Of a stretch of 64,000 nucleotides of DNA, positions 10,010-20,406 are shown piece by piece. A program made the translations under genes and the position numbers. Where the stretch lies: NCBI RefSeq assembly GCF_022829345.1, contig NZ_JAKSXV010000089.1, positions 156,998 to 220,997 of the forward strand. The letters run 5' to 3'. The notes beneath the pieces were generated by a model. That model made no database searches. It saw only the letters and a program-made list of their open reading frames with translations, and was not told the origin of the DNA. Position 1 is the stretch's first letter, and each line of letters opens with the position of its first letter. The DNA is from Methylobacterium sp. J-090. GTDB taxonomy: Bacteria; Pseudomonadota; Alphaproteobacteria; Rhizobiales; Beijerinckiaceae.

Positions 10010-10340
10010 TGGCGTCCCCGGCAGGGCTCGAACCTGCGACCCCAGGTTTCATACCACTTCGGCTTCCGCCGCCGCCCCCTCGCGGGTGCGTTCGTGGCCT
10101 GGACTATCCCTTCACCATGGGCGCCCGAAGGTGCCGTTAGGTGCCGCCCGTCTAGTCTCTACACCTTCCCGCCGCCCCTTCGCGGGAGCATGACGGGCTT
10201 GGCTCGGGATCGGCGGGGCCTGCGATTGGGCAGACCCTCGGGCTTTCCCCGAATTTGAGCGGATCCGCCGCGCGGTTTCCCCTCGCGGCGCCCAATTGTG
10301 TCTAGGAAACCTGTGCTCTGTCCAGCTGAGCTACGGAGAC
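10010..10340 (-). tRNA. tRNA-Arg(CCU) split by a group I intron
   Basis: Exon 1 is 10340-10304 (37 nt) and exon 2 is 10049-10010 (40 nt). Together they make a 77-nt cloverleaf: acceptor GTCTCCG pairs with CGGGGAC, the D-arm is GCTC/GAGC, the anticodon stem CAGGT pairs with ACCTG around loop TTCCTAA (anticodon CCU), and the T-arm is GCAGG-TTCGAGC-CCTGC. The discriminator is G and CCA is encoded. The interruption lies between position 36 of the anticodon and A37, the same site as the intron known in Agrobacterium tRNA-Arg(CCU). It is probably the only decoder of AGG codons here, so splicing should be required. Confidence 0.93.
10050..10303 (-). ncRNA. Group I self-splicing intron in tRNA-Arg
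   Basis: A 254-nt insertion follows U36 of the anticodon loop and ends in G, as group I introns do. Inside are the core P7/P3 strands: GTGTAGAGACTAGACGG on one side and GGGATAGTCCAGG on the other, the usual pairing of AGACTA with TAGTCC. No homing endonuclease frame is present, and the size fits the small subgroup IC3 introns of bacterial tRNAs. The subgroup is inference; the splice-site and core motifs are seen directly. Confidence 0.9.
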
Positions 10341-10528
10341 TCACCGACGCCTTCCTAGCACCAACGCCGGGGCCAAGCCAACCACGCCGATGGGGCCGTG
10401 TTGCGGGCCTGCCGCAGGGCGCCCGAAACGCCTGCCGCGGCCCGCACCCTGCTTGTCCTCGGGGTGGCGGAGACCACAATGACGGCTCGGGTCACGGCCC
10501 GCTCGGGTCGCGGGAGGAGCGTTCCATC

Positions 10529-11350
10529 ATGGCGGATCGCAGGACCAGGACGGATCGCAGGACGGATCGGCGTCATGCCTTCGGCGCGCGCGTCCTGACG
10601 GTCCTCGCCGCCGGATTCGGCGCTGGGTCGCCGGCCGGGGCCGTCGCCCCCGAATGCCGGACCACGCCCGTGCCCGCCACCGCCCTCACCGCCGTCGACG
10701 CGCGGGGCGAACTCGCCTTCGCCTCCGGGGCGCGCGGCGTCCTCGACGGCCTGCGCTGGCCGGAGGCACCGGACCGGGCGCAGGCGGCGCGTATTTGGCT
10801 GCTCGCCCATGCGGGCACGCCCCTCACCCTCGTGGCGCGCGGCGAGACCGACCGCTGGGGCCGGGTCCATCTCGACGCCACGGGGGCCGACGGCACCGCC
10901 GACCTCGCCGGGGGCCTCGTCGAGGCGGGGCTCGCCGCCGTCGACGCGGGCGAGCGCGACAGCCTGTGCCGGCCCGGGCTTCTCGCCGTGGAGGCGGGCG
11001 CGCGTGGGGCCGGGCGGGGCCTGTGGCGGGAGGCGGATCAGGACGCCCGGGACGGCGCCGCCCTGCGCACCCGCCTCGGCCGCTTCGTCGTGGCCAGCGG
11101 GCGCGTCCTCTGGGTCGGGGAGCGGGCGCGGCGAACCTATCTCGACTTCGCCCGGCGCGGCGAGGACGGGCTCACCGTAACCGTGTCGAAACGCACTTGG
11201 CGCCAGTTGCAGGAACGTGGTTTGAGTGCGGTATCCCTGCGCGAGCGCCTCGTCCGGGTCCGGGGCGTCGTCGAGGTCTGGCGCGGTCCGACCCTTGATG
11301 TCGCGAGCGCGGACATGATCGAAATCCTGGACGCGGCGCAGGGGCGCTGA
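10529..11350 (+). CDS. Secreted SNase-like (thermonuclease family) protein
   Basis: A 273-residue protein with an arginine-rich start, a signal-peptide-like helix (about residues 19-37) and a staphylococcal-nuclease-like OB-fold (about 50-165). Family hallmarks are LDGLRWPEAP, the DRWGR loop and the C-terminal LLAVEAGARGAGRGLW helix. The arginine that precedes the WPE segment in active nucleases is not obvious, so catalysis is uncertain. A second OB-like module follows (about 180-265: SGRVLWVGE to MIEIL). The ATG at 10529 follows a GGAGGAG ribosome site. The next gene starts 5 bp after its stop, which suggests co-transcription. Confidence 0.82.
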   Translation: MADRRTRTDRRTDRRHAFGARVLTVLAAGFGAGSPAGAVAPECRTTPVPATALTAVDARGELAFASGARGVLDGLRWPEAPDRAQAARIWLLAHAGTPLTLVARGETDRWGRVHLDATGADGTADLAGGLVEAGLAAVDAGERDSLCRPGLLAVEAGARGAGRGLWREADQDARDGAALRTRLGRFVVASGRVLWVGERARRTYLDFARRGEDGLTVTVSKRTWRQLQERGLSAVSLRERLVRVRGVVEVWRGPTLDVASADMIEILDAAQGR

Positions 11351-11355
11351 TCGGT

Positions 11356-12882
11356 ATGTTGGGGGCCATGACGCGGGGGTCGAGCACACGGAGCGGATCG
11401 GCGGCGAATCCCGGGGGTCGCGTCCGCACGGGTGATCGCGTCCGCATGGGCGCGGGCGTCCTGCTCCTGTCGGTCCTTGTCTCGGGCTGCATCGGCGATC
11501 TGACCGGGGCGACCCTCCAGCCGGCCGTCGTCAGGGCGCCGCCGGAGGCGCCGCGCGTCACCGGCCGCGAACGCAACGCGACCGACGCCGACCACGCCAA
11601 GCTGGTGGCCTCCTTCGGCGGCGAGTACCGCGCCCCCGCGGCCTTGAAGCTCCTCACCGAGGTCACCGATCGCCTCGTGCGCGCCACGGACCGGCCGGAG
11701 GAAACCTACGCCGTCACCCTGCTCGATTCGCCGGTGATCAACGCCTTCGCGCTGCCGAGCGGTCGCCTCTACGTGACCCGGGGCCTGCTGGCGCTCGCGA
11801 GCGACACTTCCGAGATCGCCGCCGTCCTGTCCCACGAGATCGCCCACGTCACCCTGCGCCATGCCACGGCCCGCACGGAACTGGCGCTCCGCTCGCAGCT
11901 CGTGAGCAAGGTGGTGGCCGACGTCCTCAACGATCCGGTGACGGGCGCGCAGCTCCAGAGCCAGTCGAAGTTCGCCCTGGCGCGGTTCTCCCGCGATCAG
12001 GAGCTCGAGGCCGACGGCGCCGGGGTGAAGACCCTGGCGCGGGCCGGCTACGACCCGTTCGGCGCCGGGCGCTTCCTGCGCTCCCTGAGCCGCACCACCG
12101 GCATGAAGACCGGGACGGGCCAGGCCGGCGAGCCCGACATGCTCGCGACCCATCCGGGCACGCAGGAGCGCATCACCCTCGTTACTCGGGCCGCGCGCCT
12201 CATCGGCGCGCCGGGCCTCGGGGTCGATGAGCGGGCGCGCTACCTCGCGGCGGTGGACGGCATCGCCTACGGCGACAATCCCGGCGACGGCCTCGTACGC
12301 GGCCGCCGCTTCCTCCATCCCGGCCTCGGCATCGCCTTCGAGGTACCCGACGGGTTCACCATCGAGAACACCCGCAACGCGGTCCTGGGCACCACGCCCG
12401 AGGGCAGCCGCCGCCTGCTGTTCGATCAGGTGGAGAACCCGGCCGGACAGGGCCTCGAAGAGGTCCTGAAGGCGACCTGGAACGACGCCGTCGAGCCGGG
12501 ATCGACGGAGAACCGGACCATCGGCGGCAACCCGGCCGTCACCGCACTGTCGCGCGGCAAGGACTGGACCTTCCGTCTCGCCGCCATCCGCATGGGCGAC
12601 ACCACCTTCCGGATGATCATGGCCGCCAAGGGGGCGACGGACCCCGACGCCGCCTTCCGGCGCTGGACCGAGAGCCTCGCGGCCGTGGGCGCGGCCGAGA
12701 CCCAATCCCTGCGCCCCCTGCGTCTGCAGGTGGTGACGGCCACCGCCGCCGACACGGTGGAGGGGCTCGCCCAGCGCATGCTCGTCCCCGACCGGGCCGC
12801 CGACCGCTTCCTCGTCCTCAACGGCCTCGACCGCGGTGCGGCCCTGCGGGCGGGCCAGGGGTACAAGGTCGTGGTCGAATAG
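11356..12882 (+). CDS. M48-family metalloprotease lipoprotein
   Basis: A 508-residue periplasmic zinc protease. The lipobox LVSGC places the lipidated cysteine at about residue 45. The zinc motif HEIAH is H160-H164 within SHEIAHVTLRHATA, and the third ligand is the Glu in ELEADGAGVK. A second half of about 250 residues (GRRFLHPGLGIAFEVPDGFT onward) is shared with M48 proteins called Zn-dependent protease with chaperone-like functions, and the last 50 residues look LysM-like (TVEGLAQRM to YKVVVE). A likely role is quality control of outer-membrane proteins, as for BepA/LoiP. The ATG at 11356 is used; 11368 is an alternative. Confidence 0.9.
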   Translation: MLGAMTRGSSTRSGSAANPGGRVRTGDRVRMGAGVLLLSVLVSGCIGDLTGATLQPAVVRAPPEAPRVTGRERNATDADHAKLVASFGGEYRAPAALKLLTEVTDRLVRATDRPEETYAVTLLDSPVINAFALPSGRLYVTRGLLALASDTSEIAAVLSHEIAHVTLRHATARTELALRSQLVSKVVADVLNDPVTGAQLQSQSKFALARFSRDQELEADGAGVKTLARAGYDPFGAGRFLRSLSRTTGMKTGTGQAGEPDMLATHPGTQERITLVTRAARLIGAPGLGVDERARYLAAVDGIAYGDNPGDGLVRGRRFLHPGLGIAFEVPDGFTIENTRNAVLGTTPEGSRRLLFDQVENPAGQGLEEVLKATWNDAVEPGSTENRTIGGNPAVTALSRGKDWTFRLAAIRMGDTTFRMIMAAKGATDPDAAFRRWTESLAAVGAAETQSLRPLRLQVVTATAADTVEGLAQRMLVPDRAADRFLVLNGLDRGAALRAGQGYKVVVE

Positions 12883-13057
12883 AGGTCGGGGTCGCGTAGA
12901 GCTCGGGGTCGCCTGGACCCCCACCCCGCTCCGAGCCGCACGAAACCGCGGATCGAATGTCGATCCGGTTTCGCCGGCAACGAAAACGCGCCATCGTGCG
13001 CGCTTGATTCCTTTGATGTGCGCCGCGCTCCGTCCCGCCCGATCCTGAGACCGTGCC

Positions 13058-14338
13058 ATGTTCGATGCCCTCGGGAGTTTCCTCGACCGAAGCAACCTCT
13101 CGCCCCACGGCATCTGCCTGCTGTGGCGGCCGGAGCTGATCTGGACGCACGTCGTCTCCGACTTCGTCATCGGGCTGGCCTACTTCACCATTCCGGTGGC
13201 GCTGGGGGTGTTCGTCACCAAGCGCAAGGACGTCGCCTTCGGCTGGATGGCCTGGGCTTTCGCGGGCTTCATCCTCGCCTGCGGCACCACGCATTTTCTC
13301 GCGATCTGGACCCTGTGGGTGCCGGACTACGCCGCCGAGGCCCTGGTCAAGGCGTTCACGGCGGTGATCTCCCTGGTCACCGGCATCCTGCTGTGGGTGC
13401 TGCTGCCGCGCGCCCTAGCCCTGCCCTCCCCCGAGACCTTGCGGCGCGCCAACGCCGAACTCGTCGCCCGCGTCAGGGAGCGCGATGCCGCCCTCGATGC
13501 CCTGCAGACGGCGATCGCCGAACGCGAGCGCGTCGAGGCGATGCTGCGCCAGACCCAGAAGATGGAGGCTATCGGCGCCCTGACGGGCGGGGTCGCCCAC
13601 GACTTCAACAATCTGCTCGGGGTCGTCATCGCCAACCTCGACCGCCTCGGGCGCACGCCCCTCGAGGGCGCCGCCGAGCGGGCGCGCGGCAACGCCCTCA
13701 AGGGCGCGGAGCGGGCGGCGAGCCTCGTGCAGAAGATGCTCGCCTTCGCCCGGCGCCAGCCCCTGCAGCCGACCCGGTTCGACGTCAACGGCCTCATCGG
13801 CGACCTGTCCGAACTCCTGCGCGGCGCCCTGAACGCCGTCGAGCCGCCGGAGATGGACCTGGCCCCCGACCTCTGGCCCGTGCGCGTCGATGCCAACCAG
13901 CTCGAGAACGTCCTCCTCAACCTCGCGGTCAACGCCCGCGACGCCATGCCGGAGGGCGGACGGGCGACGATCCGCACCCGCAACGTCCCGGCGGCCGAAG
14001 CCGCGCACCATCCCGGACTGCCGGCCGTCGACCACGTCCGGATCAGCGTCGCGGACGGGGGCTGCGGCATGAGCCCGGAGGTCGCCGCGCGCGCCTTCGA
14101 GCCGTTCTTCACCACCAAGGCCGTGGGCGAGGGCACGGGCCTGGGGCTCAGCCAGGCCTTCGGCTTCGCCAAGCAGTCGGGCGGCCACATCGTTCTCGAC
14201 AGCCGCCCCGGTGACGGGACCACCGTGACGGTCTACCTCCCGAGGGACCGCGACGCGGCGGTGGCCCAACCGGTCGCCCACACGGCCGAGGGCCGCCCGC
14301 GCCTGCCGTCGATCCTGACGCCCCCCCGCTTCGCCTGA
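13058..14338 (+). CDS. Histidine kinase with ethylene-receptor-like sensor domain
   Basis: A 426-residue membrane sensor kinase. Residues 28-118 form three membrane helices that align without gaps to the ethylene-binding domain of plant ETR1 at an offset of 10. The copper/ethylene residues of ETR1 (D25, Y32, I35, P36, I62, C65, H69) appear here as D35, Y42, I45, P46, I72, C75 and H79, the last two within LACGTTHF. A short coiled coil follows, then the HisKA phosphoacceptor H181 (GGVAHDFNNLL), the N-box NVLLNLAVNARDAMP, and the G-boxes DGGCGM and GTGLGLSQ. It has no receiver domain; a single-domain receiver is encoded 18 bp downstream. The ligand (ethylene, or another small molecule bound through copper) is inference. 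Confidence 0.9.
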   Translation: MFDALGSFLDRSNLSPHGICLLWRPELIWTHVVSDFVIGLAYFTIPVALGVFVTKRKDVAFGWMAWAFAGFILACGTTHFLAIWTLWVPDYAAEALVKAFTAVISLVTGILLWVLLPRALALPSPETLRRANAELVARVRERDAALDALQTAIAERERVEAMLRQTQKMEAIGALTGGVAHDFNNLLGVVIANLDRLGRTPLEGAAERARGNALKGAERAASLVQKMLAFARRQPLQPTRFDVNGLIGDLSELLRGALNAVEPPEMDLAPDLWPVRVDANQLENVLLNLAVNARDAMPEGGRATIRTRNVPAAEAAHHPGLPAVDHVRISVADGGCGMSPEVAARAFEPFFTTKAVGEGTGLGLSQAFGFAKQSGGHIVLDSRPGDGTTVTVYLPRDRDAAVAQPVAHTAEGRPRLPSILTPPRFA

Positions 14339-14356
14339 CCGGAGACGCGATACGCG

Positions 14357-14731
14357 ATGACCGATACCGTCCCCCCCCGCGTCCTGATGGTCGAGGACGA
14401 GACCATGCTCCTCGAGGTGGTCGCGGCCGAACTCGAGGATGCGGGCTTCGACGTCGCCCAGGCGACGACGGCCGAGATCGCCCTCGATCTCATCAAGAGC
14501 GGTGCGGCGATCGACATCCTATTCACCGATATCCGCCTGCCCGGCGAGATGGATGGATGGCAGCTCGCCGAGGCCGCGCGCCGCCTGCGCCCGGGCCTGC
14601 CGATCATCTACGCCACTGGCTTCACCCAGACGCCGCCACGCCTGGCGGCGGGCAGCGTGTTCTTCACCAAACCCTACCGCGCCAACGCGATCATCAAGGC
14701 ACTCCGAACCCTGGGCGGCACCGAGCCGTAG
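14357..14731 (+). CDS. Single-domain response regulator
   Basis: A 124-residue stand-alone receiver. The acidic pair lies in VEDE near residue 13, the phosphorylatable aspartate is D58 in LFTDIRLPGEMDGW, the switch Thr lies in YATGF, and the conserved lysine is in FTKPY. There is no output domain. It starts 18 bp after the ethylene-receptor-like kinase and is surely its partner. It would pass phosphate on to another protein or act by protein-protein contact. Confidence 0.92.
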   Translation: MTDTVPPRVLMVEDETMLLEVVAAELEDAGFDVAQATTAEIALDLIKSGAAIDILFTDIRLPGEMDGWQLAEAARRLRPGLPIIYATGFTQTPPRLAAGSVFFTKPYRANAIIKALRTLGGTEP

Positions 14732-14865
14732 ACCGTTAGCCGGCCCAGGCCACCGCCCTCGCACCGAATCCGGGTGATCCCTTCAGGACAGCGGATCTGT
14801 GCTTCGCCCAGACGCCGCGCGGGCGTGTCCGATCCAGCCATCGCTCCAATCGAGCGGAGGCCGTA

Positions 14866-16629
<1,764 letters not shown>

Positions 16630-16847
16630 CGCGGTGACAATCCCGTTTCCCAGGAGACCTTGCGGACCCTGTCCTTCAAACGAAGCCCGTGCGCGGTCCG
16701 CACGAAACTTTGTGTCCCCAAGGTTCGCAACGCGAAGCTCGCGCAGGCGTTGCAGGCTAACGTACAGCTTCGTTCGTTCTAGCGAAGAAACCTGAACGTC
16801 GCTTGAGCGGCAAGCGAATTCGATGCCGCCGCCGTCTCCTCGAAGGG

Positions 16848-18185
16848 TTACGCGCCGGCAGAGCGCCGGGTCTCCGGCATGATCAGGGCGATCATCACGA
16901 AGCCCGCGAAGCCGACCACGGCAAGGCCGAGAAAGGCCGAATGGCTGCCGAGGCGATCGGCCATGATGCCGGCGAGCGACGTCGAGAGGGCCGCCCCGAT
17001 GCCCATGGCGGTGCCGACGGCGCCGAGCGCGATGTTGAAGCGCCCGGTGCCACGGGTCACGTCGGAAACCACGAGGGGCACCATCACGCCGAACACCGCC
17101 GCCGAGATGCCGTCGAACACCTGGATCGCCACGAGGAGCTCGGGGCTGCTGGTATAGGCGAACAGCAGGCCCCGGATCGGCAGGGCGGCGAAGCCGATGA
17201 GCAGCAGGGGCCGGCGGCCCCAGCGCTCGGCGGCCCGCCCCACGGCCGGCCCCGAGACGGCGAGCACCACCTGGGGCACCACGATGCAGGCGGCGATGAG
17301 GGCGGTCGCGGTCTCGCTGGCGCGCAGGGTCAGCATGCTGCCCACCAGCGGCAGCATCGCCGCGTTGGCGAGGAAGAACAGCATCATGCAGGCGCCGAAG
17401 CACATGAGCGCGCGGTTGCCGAGCAGGGCGCGAACGGCATTCTCCCGCCGGGGCTCGACGGCGCCGGCAACCGCCGCCTTCGGCACCGTCACGGGACCGA
17501 TCTCGTCGGCGCGGATGAAGGACAGGGCCGCGAGCGTGGGGATCATCAGGAAGGCGGTGAGATAGAACACCGCGTCGTTGGACAGGTAGTAGCCGCAGGC
17601 TCCCATGCCGGCGGCCGCCACGGCGTTGCCGAGGGCCGAGAAGCTGGCGTTGCGCCCGAGGCGCTCGCCGGCGCGGGCATGGCCGACGAGGCCGATGCTG
17701 ATGGCCGCGATGGCGGGCGTCAGGATGCAGCTCGCCGCCGAATGGGCGGCCATGGCCAGGAGCACGATGAGGAAGTTCGGCCACATGGCCAGCGCGAAGG
17801 CGCTGAGCGCGATGGCCACCACGGAGAAGCCGGCGGCGAACCGCAGGGAGCGCATGGCGTCCACGAAGGCACCGCCCGGCACCTGGCCGAGCAGGCTGAC
17901 GAGGCTGCCGATGGTGAGCGCGAAGCCGATATCGGACTGGGTCCACTTCGCCTGGGTGAAGTAGACCGCGAGGAACGGCCCGAATCCGGTCTGGAGGTTG
18001 GCGACGAAGAACGCGAAGCCGTCGAGGCCCCGGCTGCTGGTGCGCGAGATCGCCTTCATATCGGCGGAGCCCTCCACGGCATCGGCAGGGGCCTCGCGCC
18101 GGGGCATGGGACGCGGCCGGAATTCGGACCGGGCGACCTCCCTCGGCTTGAGGGGACGGCGGTCCTTCGGGAGGGGAACCGTCAT
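16848..18185 (-). CDS. MFS transporter
   Basis: A 445-residue major facilitator with about 12 membrane helices after a cytoplasmic, proline-rich N-terminal tail of about 45 residues. The first helix begins near GLDGFAFFVANLQTGFGPF, and a loop motif close to the family A-motif is GRAAERWGRRPLLL. The ATG at 18185 overlaps the stop of the PRC-barrel gene by the sequence ATGA, showing translational coupling. A shorter start at the internal Met before KAISRTSSRG is possible. It resembles sugar/drug-type carriers that lack a known substrate. Confidence 0.9.
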   Translation of the reverse strand: MTVPLPKDRRPLKPREVARSEFRPRPMPRREAPADAVEGSADMKAISRTSSRGLDGFAFFVANLQTGFGPFLAVYFTQAKWTQSDIGFALTIGSLVSLLGQVPGGAFVDAMRSLRFAAGFSVVAIALSAFALAMWPNFLIVLLAMAAHSAASCILTPAIAAISIGLVGHARAGERLGRNASFSALGNAVAAAGMGACGYYLSNDAVFYLTAFLMIPTLAALSFIRADEIGPVTVPKAAVAGAVEPRRENAVRALLGNRALMCFGACMMLFFLANAAMLPLVGSMLTLRASETATALIAACIVVPQVVLAVSGPAVGRAAERWGRRPLLLIGFAALPIRGLLFAYTSSPELLVAIQVFDGISAAVFGVMVPLVVSDVTRGTGRFNIALGAVGTAMGIGAALSTSLAGIMADRLGSHSAFLGLAVVGFAGFVMIALIMPETRRSAGA

Positions 18186-18934
18186 TTCTCCGGCGTTCTC
18201 TCGGCCGGCTTTTCGGGGGGCTTCTCGGCGGGGGTGGCGGGAGGGGTGGCGGCCGGGGGCGCCACGGGCGGCGCGGCGGCCTGCTGGTCGCCTTCGGGCG
18301 CGGCGGGACTGGCCGGACCGAGGACAACGATGGGCTCGCCCGGCTTGTATTCCGGCGAGACCCGGACCTGATTGCGGGACAATTGCAGGACGAGACGCGT
18401 CGGCTTGCCGTCGGAGGTGAAGCGCATGGAGCGCCAATCCACGGCGATCTTGCGCGAGCCGACGCCGAGGAAGCCGCCGAAATCGATGATGGCGGCGCGC
18501 GGACGCCCGTCCTTGTCGAGGACGATGTCGATGATCCGGCCCATATCCTCGCCGGTGGCGCTGCGCACGGCCTTGCCGAGGACACCCTCGTAATCCGCCG
18601 TGTCGAGGACGGTGGCGGGAGTCCCCGTGGGCACGACTGGACCTTGGGGCGGAACGGAGTTCGGCGCCGGCACAGAACTTGGGGGCGAAGCGGCATTCTG
18701 CGTCGGAGCGGGGGCCGTGGTGCCGCCCTGGGTGGGCGCGACGGCAGGGCCGGCAGGCGGCTGGACCGTGGAAGCGGGCGGCGGCGTCACGGTCGGCGGC
18801 GCCGACGCAGCGGGCGGGGCCGATGCGGCGGGCGCCTCGACGGGTCTGCCCCCGGGCGTGGCATCCTCGGCGAAAGCGGATGCGGCCCCCAGGCCGATCG
18901 TCGTCGCGGCGATCATCCGGATAAATCTGAACAC
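18182..18934 (-). CDS. Exported PRC-barrel domain protein
   Basis: A 250-residue protein with a signal peptide (RMIAATTIGLGAASAFA) and a Pro/Ala/Thr-rich linker of about 90 residues. A PRC-barrel follows (about 125-205: VLGKAVRSATGEDMGRIIDI, then IIDFGGFLGVGSRKIAVDW), and then a second Pro/Ala tail. The GTG at 18934 is chosen because GGGGAAC lies just upstream and it supplies a basic n-region; the ATG at 18916 is the alternative. The low-complexity flanks suggest a periplasmic or envelope-spanning linker. It is coupled by ATGA overlap to the downstream MFS gene. A related barrel is at 19756-20193. Confidence 0.83.
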   Translation of the reverse strand: MFRFIRMIAATTIGLGAASAFAEDATPGGRPVEAPAASAPPAASAPPTVTPPPASTVQPPAGPAVAPTQGGTTAPAPTQNAASPPSSVPAPNSVPPQGPVVPTGTPATVLDTADYEGVLGKAVRSATGEDMGRIIDIVLDKDGRPRAAIIDFGGFLGVGSRKIAVDWRSMRFTSDGKPTRLVLQLSRNQVRVSPEYKPGEPIVVLGPASPAAPEGDQQAAAPPVAPPAATPPATPAEKPPEKPAERTPEK

Positions 18935-19312
18935 GTGCGTTCCCCGAGCGATGATCACGCCGGCCCTTGCGCAGAACACGGACCCGTCCGGCAATTTCCC
19001 GCGAGGGCGGGCCCGGTGTCACTGCGCAACGACCAAGGCGAAGTTGTGAAGGCGAGACCCAAGGCGCGTCGCCCCGGAGCTCCGAAGGGCGAGAACCAGG
19101 GGCAAGAACCAGGCCGATGCCGTGCACCGATGGCCCTCACGCAACCGTCTGCCATCCCGCTTCCCGCTTCGCAATCGGCCGGCACGACGCCTTCCCCATC
19201 CCTGACGATCCATCCCTCGCAGTCTGGTTTTCGCCAAATCCGCGGCGTAGAGAGACGAAACCCTACGTATCCCCGCCGCGCGTGGGGCCTGATCGTTCGA
19301 GGACTTGTGCCG
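18935..19312. other. Divergent intergenic region
   Basis: 378 bp between the divergent PRC-barrel and lipoprotein genes. No supported gene was found; open frames here are GC-driven shadows. It must hold both promoters, but no unambiguous -35/-10 pair stands out. Confidence 0.5.
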
Positions 19313-19690
19313 ATGCCCCTCTTCCGGAAAGCCAGCGCCACGGTGCTTCTCGCCGCCGCCCTGGGGGGTTGCCAGGCGCTCGGCGGCGGCGGCGGCGTCA
19401 TGCCGGCGAGCGATGTCGGACCGCCGCCGTCCATGCGCGGCTCCGTGCCGAATGCGGCGGGTCCGCGTTCGGCCCGGGTCGATCCCGATGACGCTCCGCT
19501 CCAGACGACGCCGACCCGGCGCCTCGACCTGCCGCGCTCGGCCGGCGGCGCCGCCCGCACGACGGCATCGGAGGAGCGGCGCATCCGCCGCGAGGACCTC
19601 GAGGGCACCGCGGAAAGCCGTTCGAGCTCCGGCGGCGGCATGACGCCGAGCCTCGGTTCGGGCGGCGTCGGCGTCGGCGGCAAGTTCTGA
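19313..19690 (+). CDS. Small lipoprotein, unknown function
   Basis: A 125-residue protein with a lipoprotein signal (RKASATVLLAAALGGCQ; lipobox LGGC, cysteine at about residue 20). The rest is low-complexity, rich in Gly, Pro, Arg and Ser, with a charged segment EERRIRREDLEG. No family recognised. The ATG at 19313 has GAGGAC about 8 nt upstream; a longer open frame from 18383 is rejected because it lacks protein-like content before this point. Confidence 0.72.
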   Translation: MPLFRKASATVLLAAALGGCQALGGGGGVMPASDVGPPPSMRGSVPNAAGPRSARVDPDDAPLQTTPTRRLDLPRSAGGAARTTASEERRIRREDLEGTAESRSSSGGGMTPSLGSGGVGVGGKF

Positions 19691-19755
19691 AGCCCGCCGA
19701 ATTCCCGGACGTCACGGGCCGGCCCCGGAAAGGTGGCCGGCCTGATCGGATCGCT

Positions 19756-20193
19756 TCAGGCGGCCACGCGGCGGCGCCCGCCGTAGTAATCGTCGAGGCG
19801 GCCGCCGAAGGCCGGATCGGCGAAGGGGTCGTCCCCGGCCCCGTGGGTCGGCGCACGCGCCAGGGTATCCTTGTCGATATCCACGACGTAGCCGCCGAGC
19901 TCGACGCTGTAGCGCAGGGATCGCCACGGCAGCGGATGATAGCTCTCGCCGAGGCCGAGGAACCCGCCGAACGACAGCACGGCGTAGGCGACCTGCCCCG
20001 AGACCTTGTCCACCATGAAATTGTGCACCGTGCCGAGGTGCTCGCCCTCGGAATCGTAGACCGCCGTGCCCTCCACCCGATCGGAGGCGATGAGGCGCGG
20101 CGTCTCGTCGGTGGCGATGCCCTCCGCCCCGGGATCGAGTTCCAGGGATCCGGAGGGTCGGACGTGGCGCTCGTTGGGCAGGTCTGTCGGCAT
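19756..20193 (-). CDS. PRC-barrel domain protein
   Basis: A 145-residue soluble protein. The PRC-barrel spans about residues 35-110, with VEGTAVYDSEGEHLGTVHNF and the family-typical SFGGFLGLGESYHPLPW, and a short Gly/Asp/Arg-rich tail follows. PRC barrels act in RNA processing or photosynthetic reaction-centre assembly; stand-alone forms like this are usually unassigned. It shares the FGGFLGxG core with the exported protein at 18182-18934 but has no signal peptide. Confidence 0.85.
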   Translation of the reverse strand: MPTDLPNERHVRPSGSLELDPGAEGIATDETPRLIASDRVEGTAVYDSEGEHLGTVHNFMVDKVSGQVAYAVLSFGGFLGLGESYHPLPWRSLRYSVELGGYVVDIDKDTLARAPTHGAGDDPFADPAFGGRLDDYYGGRRRVAA

Positions 20194-20280
20194 CGGCTCG
20201 CTCCGCGACGGGGTGTCTGAAGCGAAAAACGCGCGAGTGCCCCGGCCCGGTTCCCCGGCCCGGCCTTCCCATGATGTCCG

Positions 20281-20406
20281 TCAGACGTAGCCGGCGCTGC
20301 GCGGGACGTCCGGCTCGCGGCCCGGTTCGGCGGCGATCACGGCTCCGAGCCCCCCGATGAGGGTGATGGCCGCACCAATGGCGAGGGCGAAAACGGACAG
20401 GATCAT
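20281..20406 (-). CDS. Small single-helix membrane protein
   Basis: A 41-codon gene whose product starts with one hydrophobic helix (MILSVFALAIGAAITLIGG), followed by a short polar tail ending RSAGYV. A strong ribosome site (GGGGGAGGG) lies 8 nt upstream of the ATG, which supports it despite its length. Function unknown. Confidence 0.6.
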   Translation of the reverse strand: MILSVFALAIGAAITLIGGLGAVIAAEPGREPDVPRSAGYV

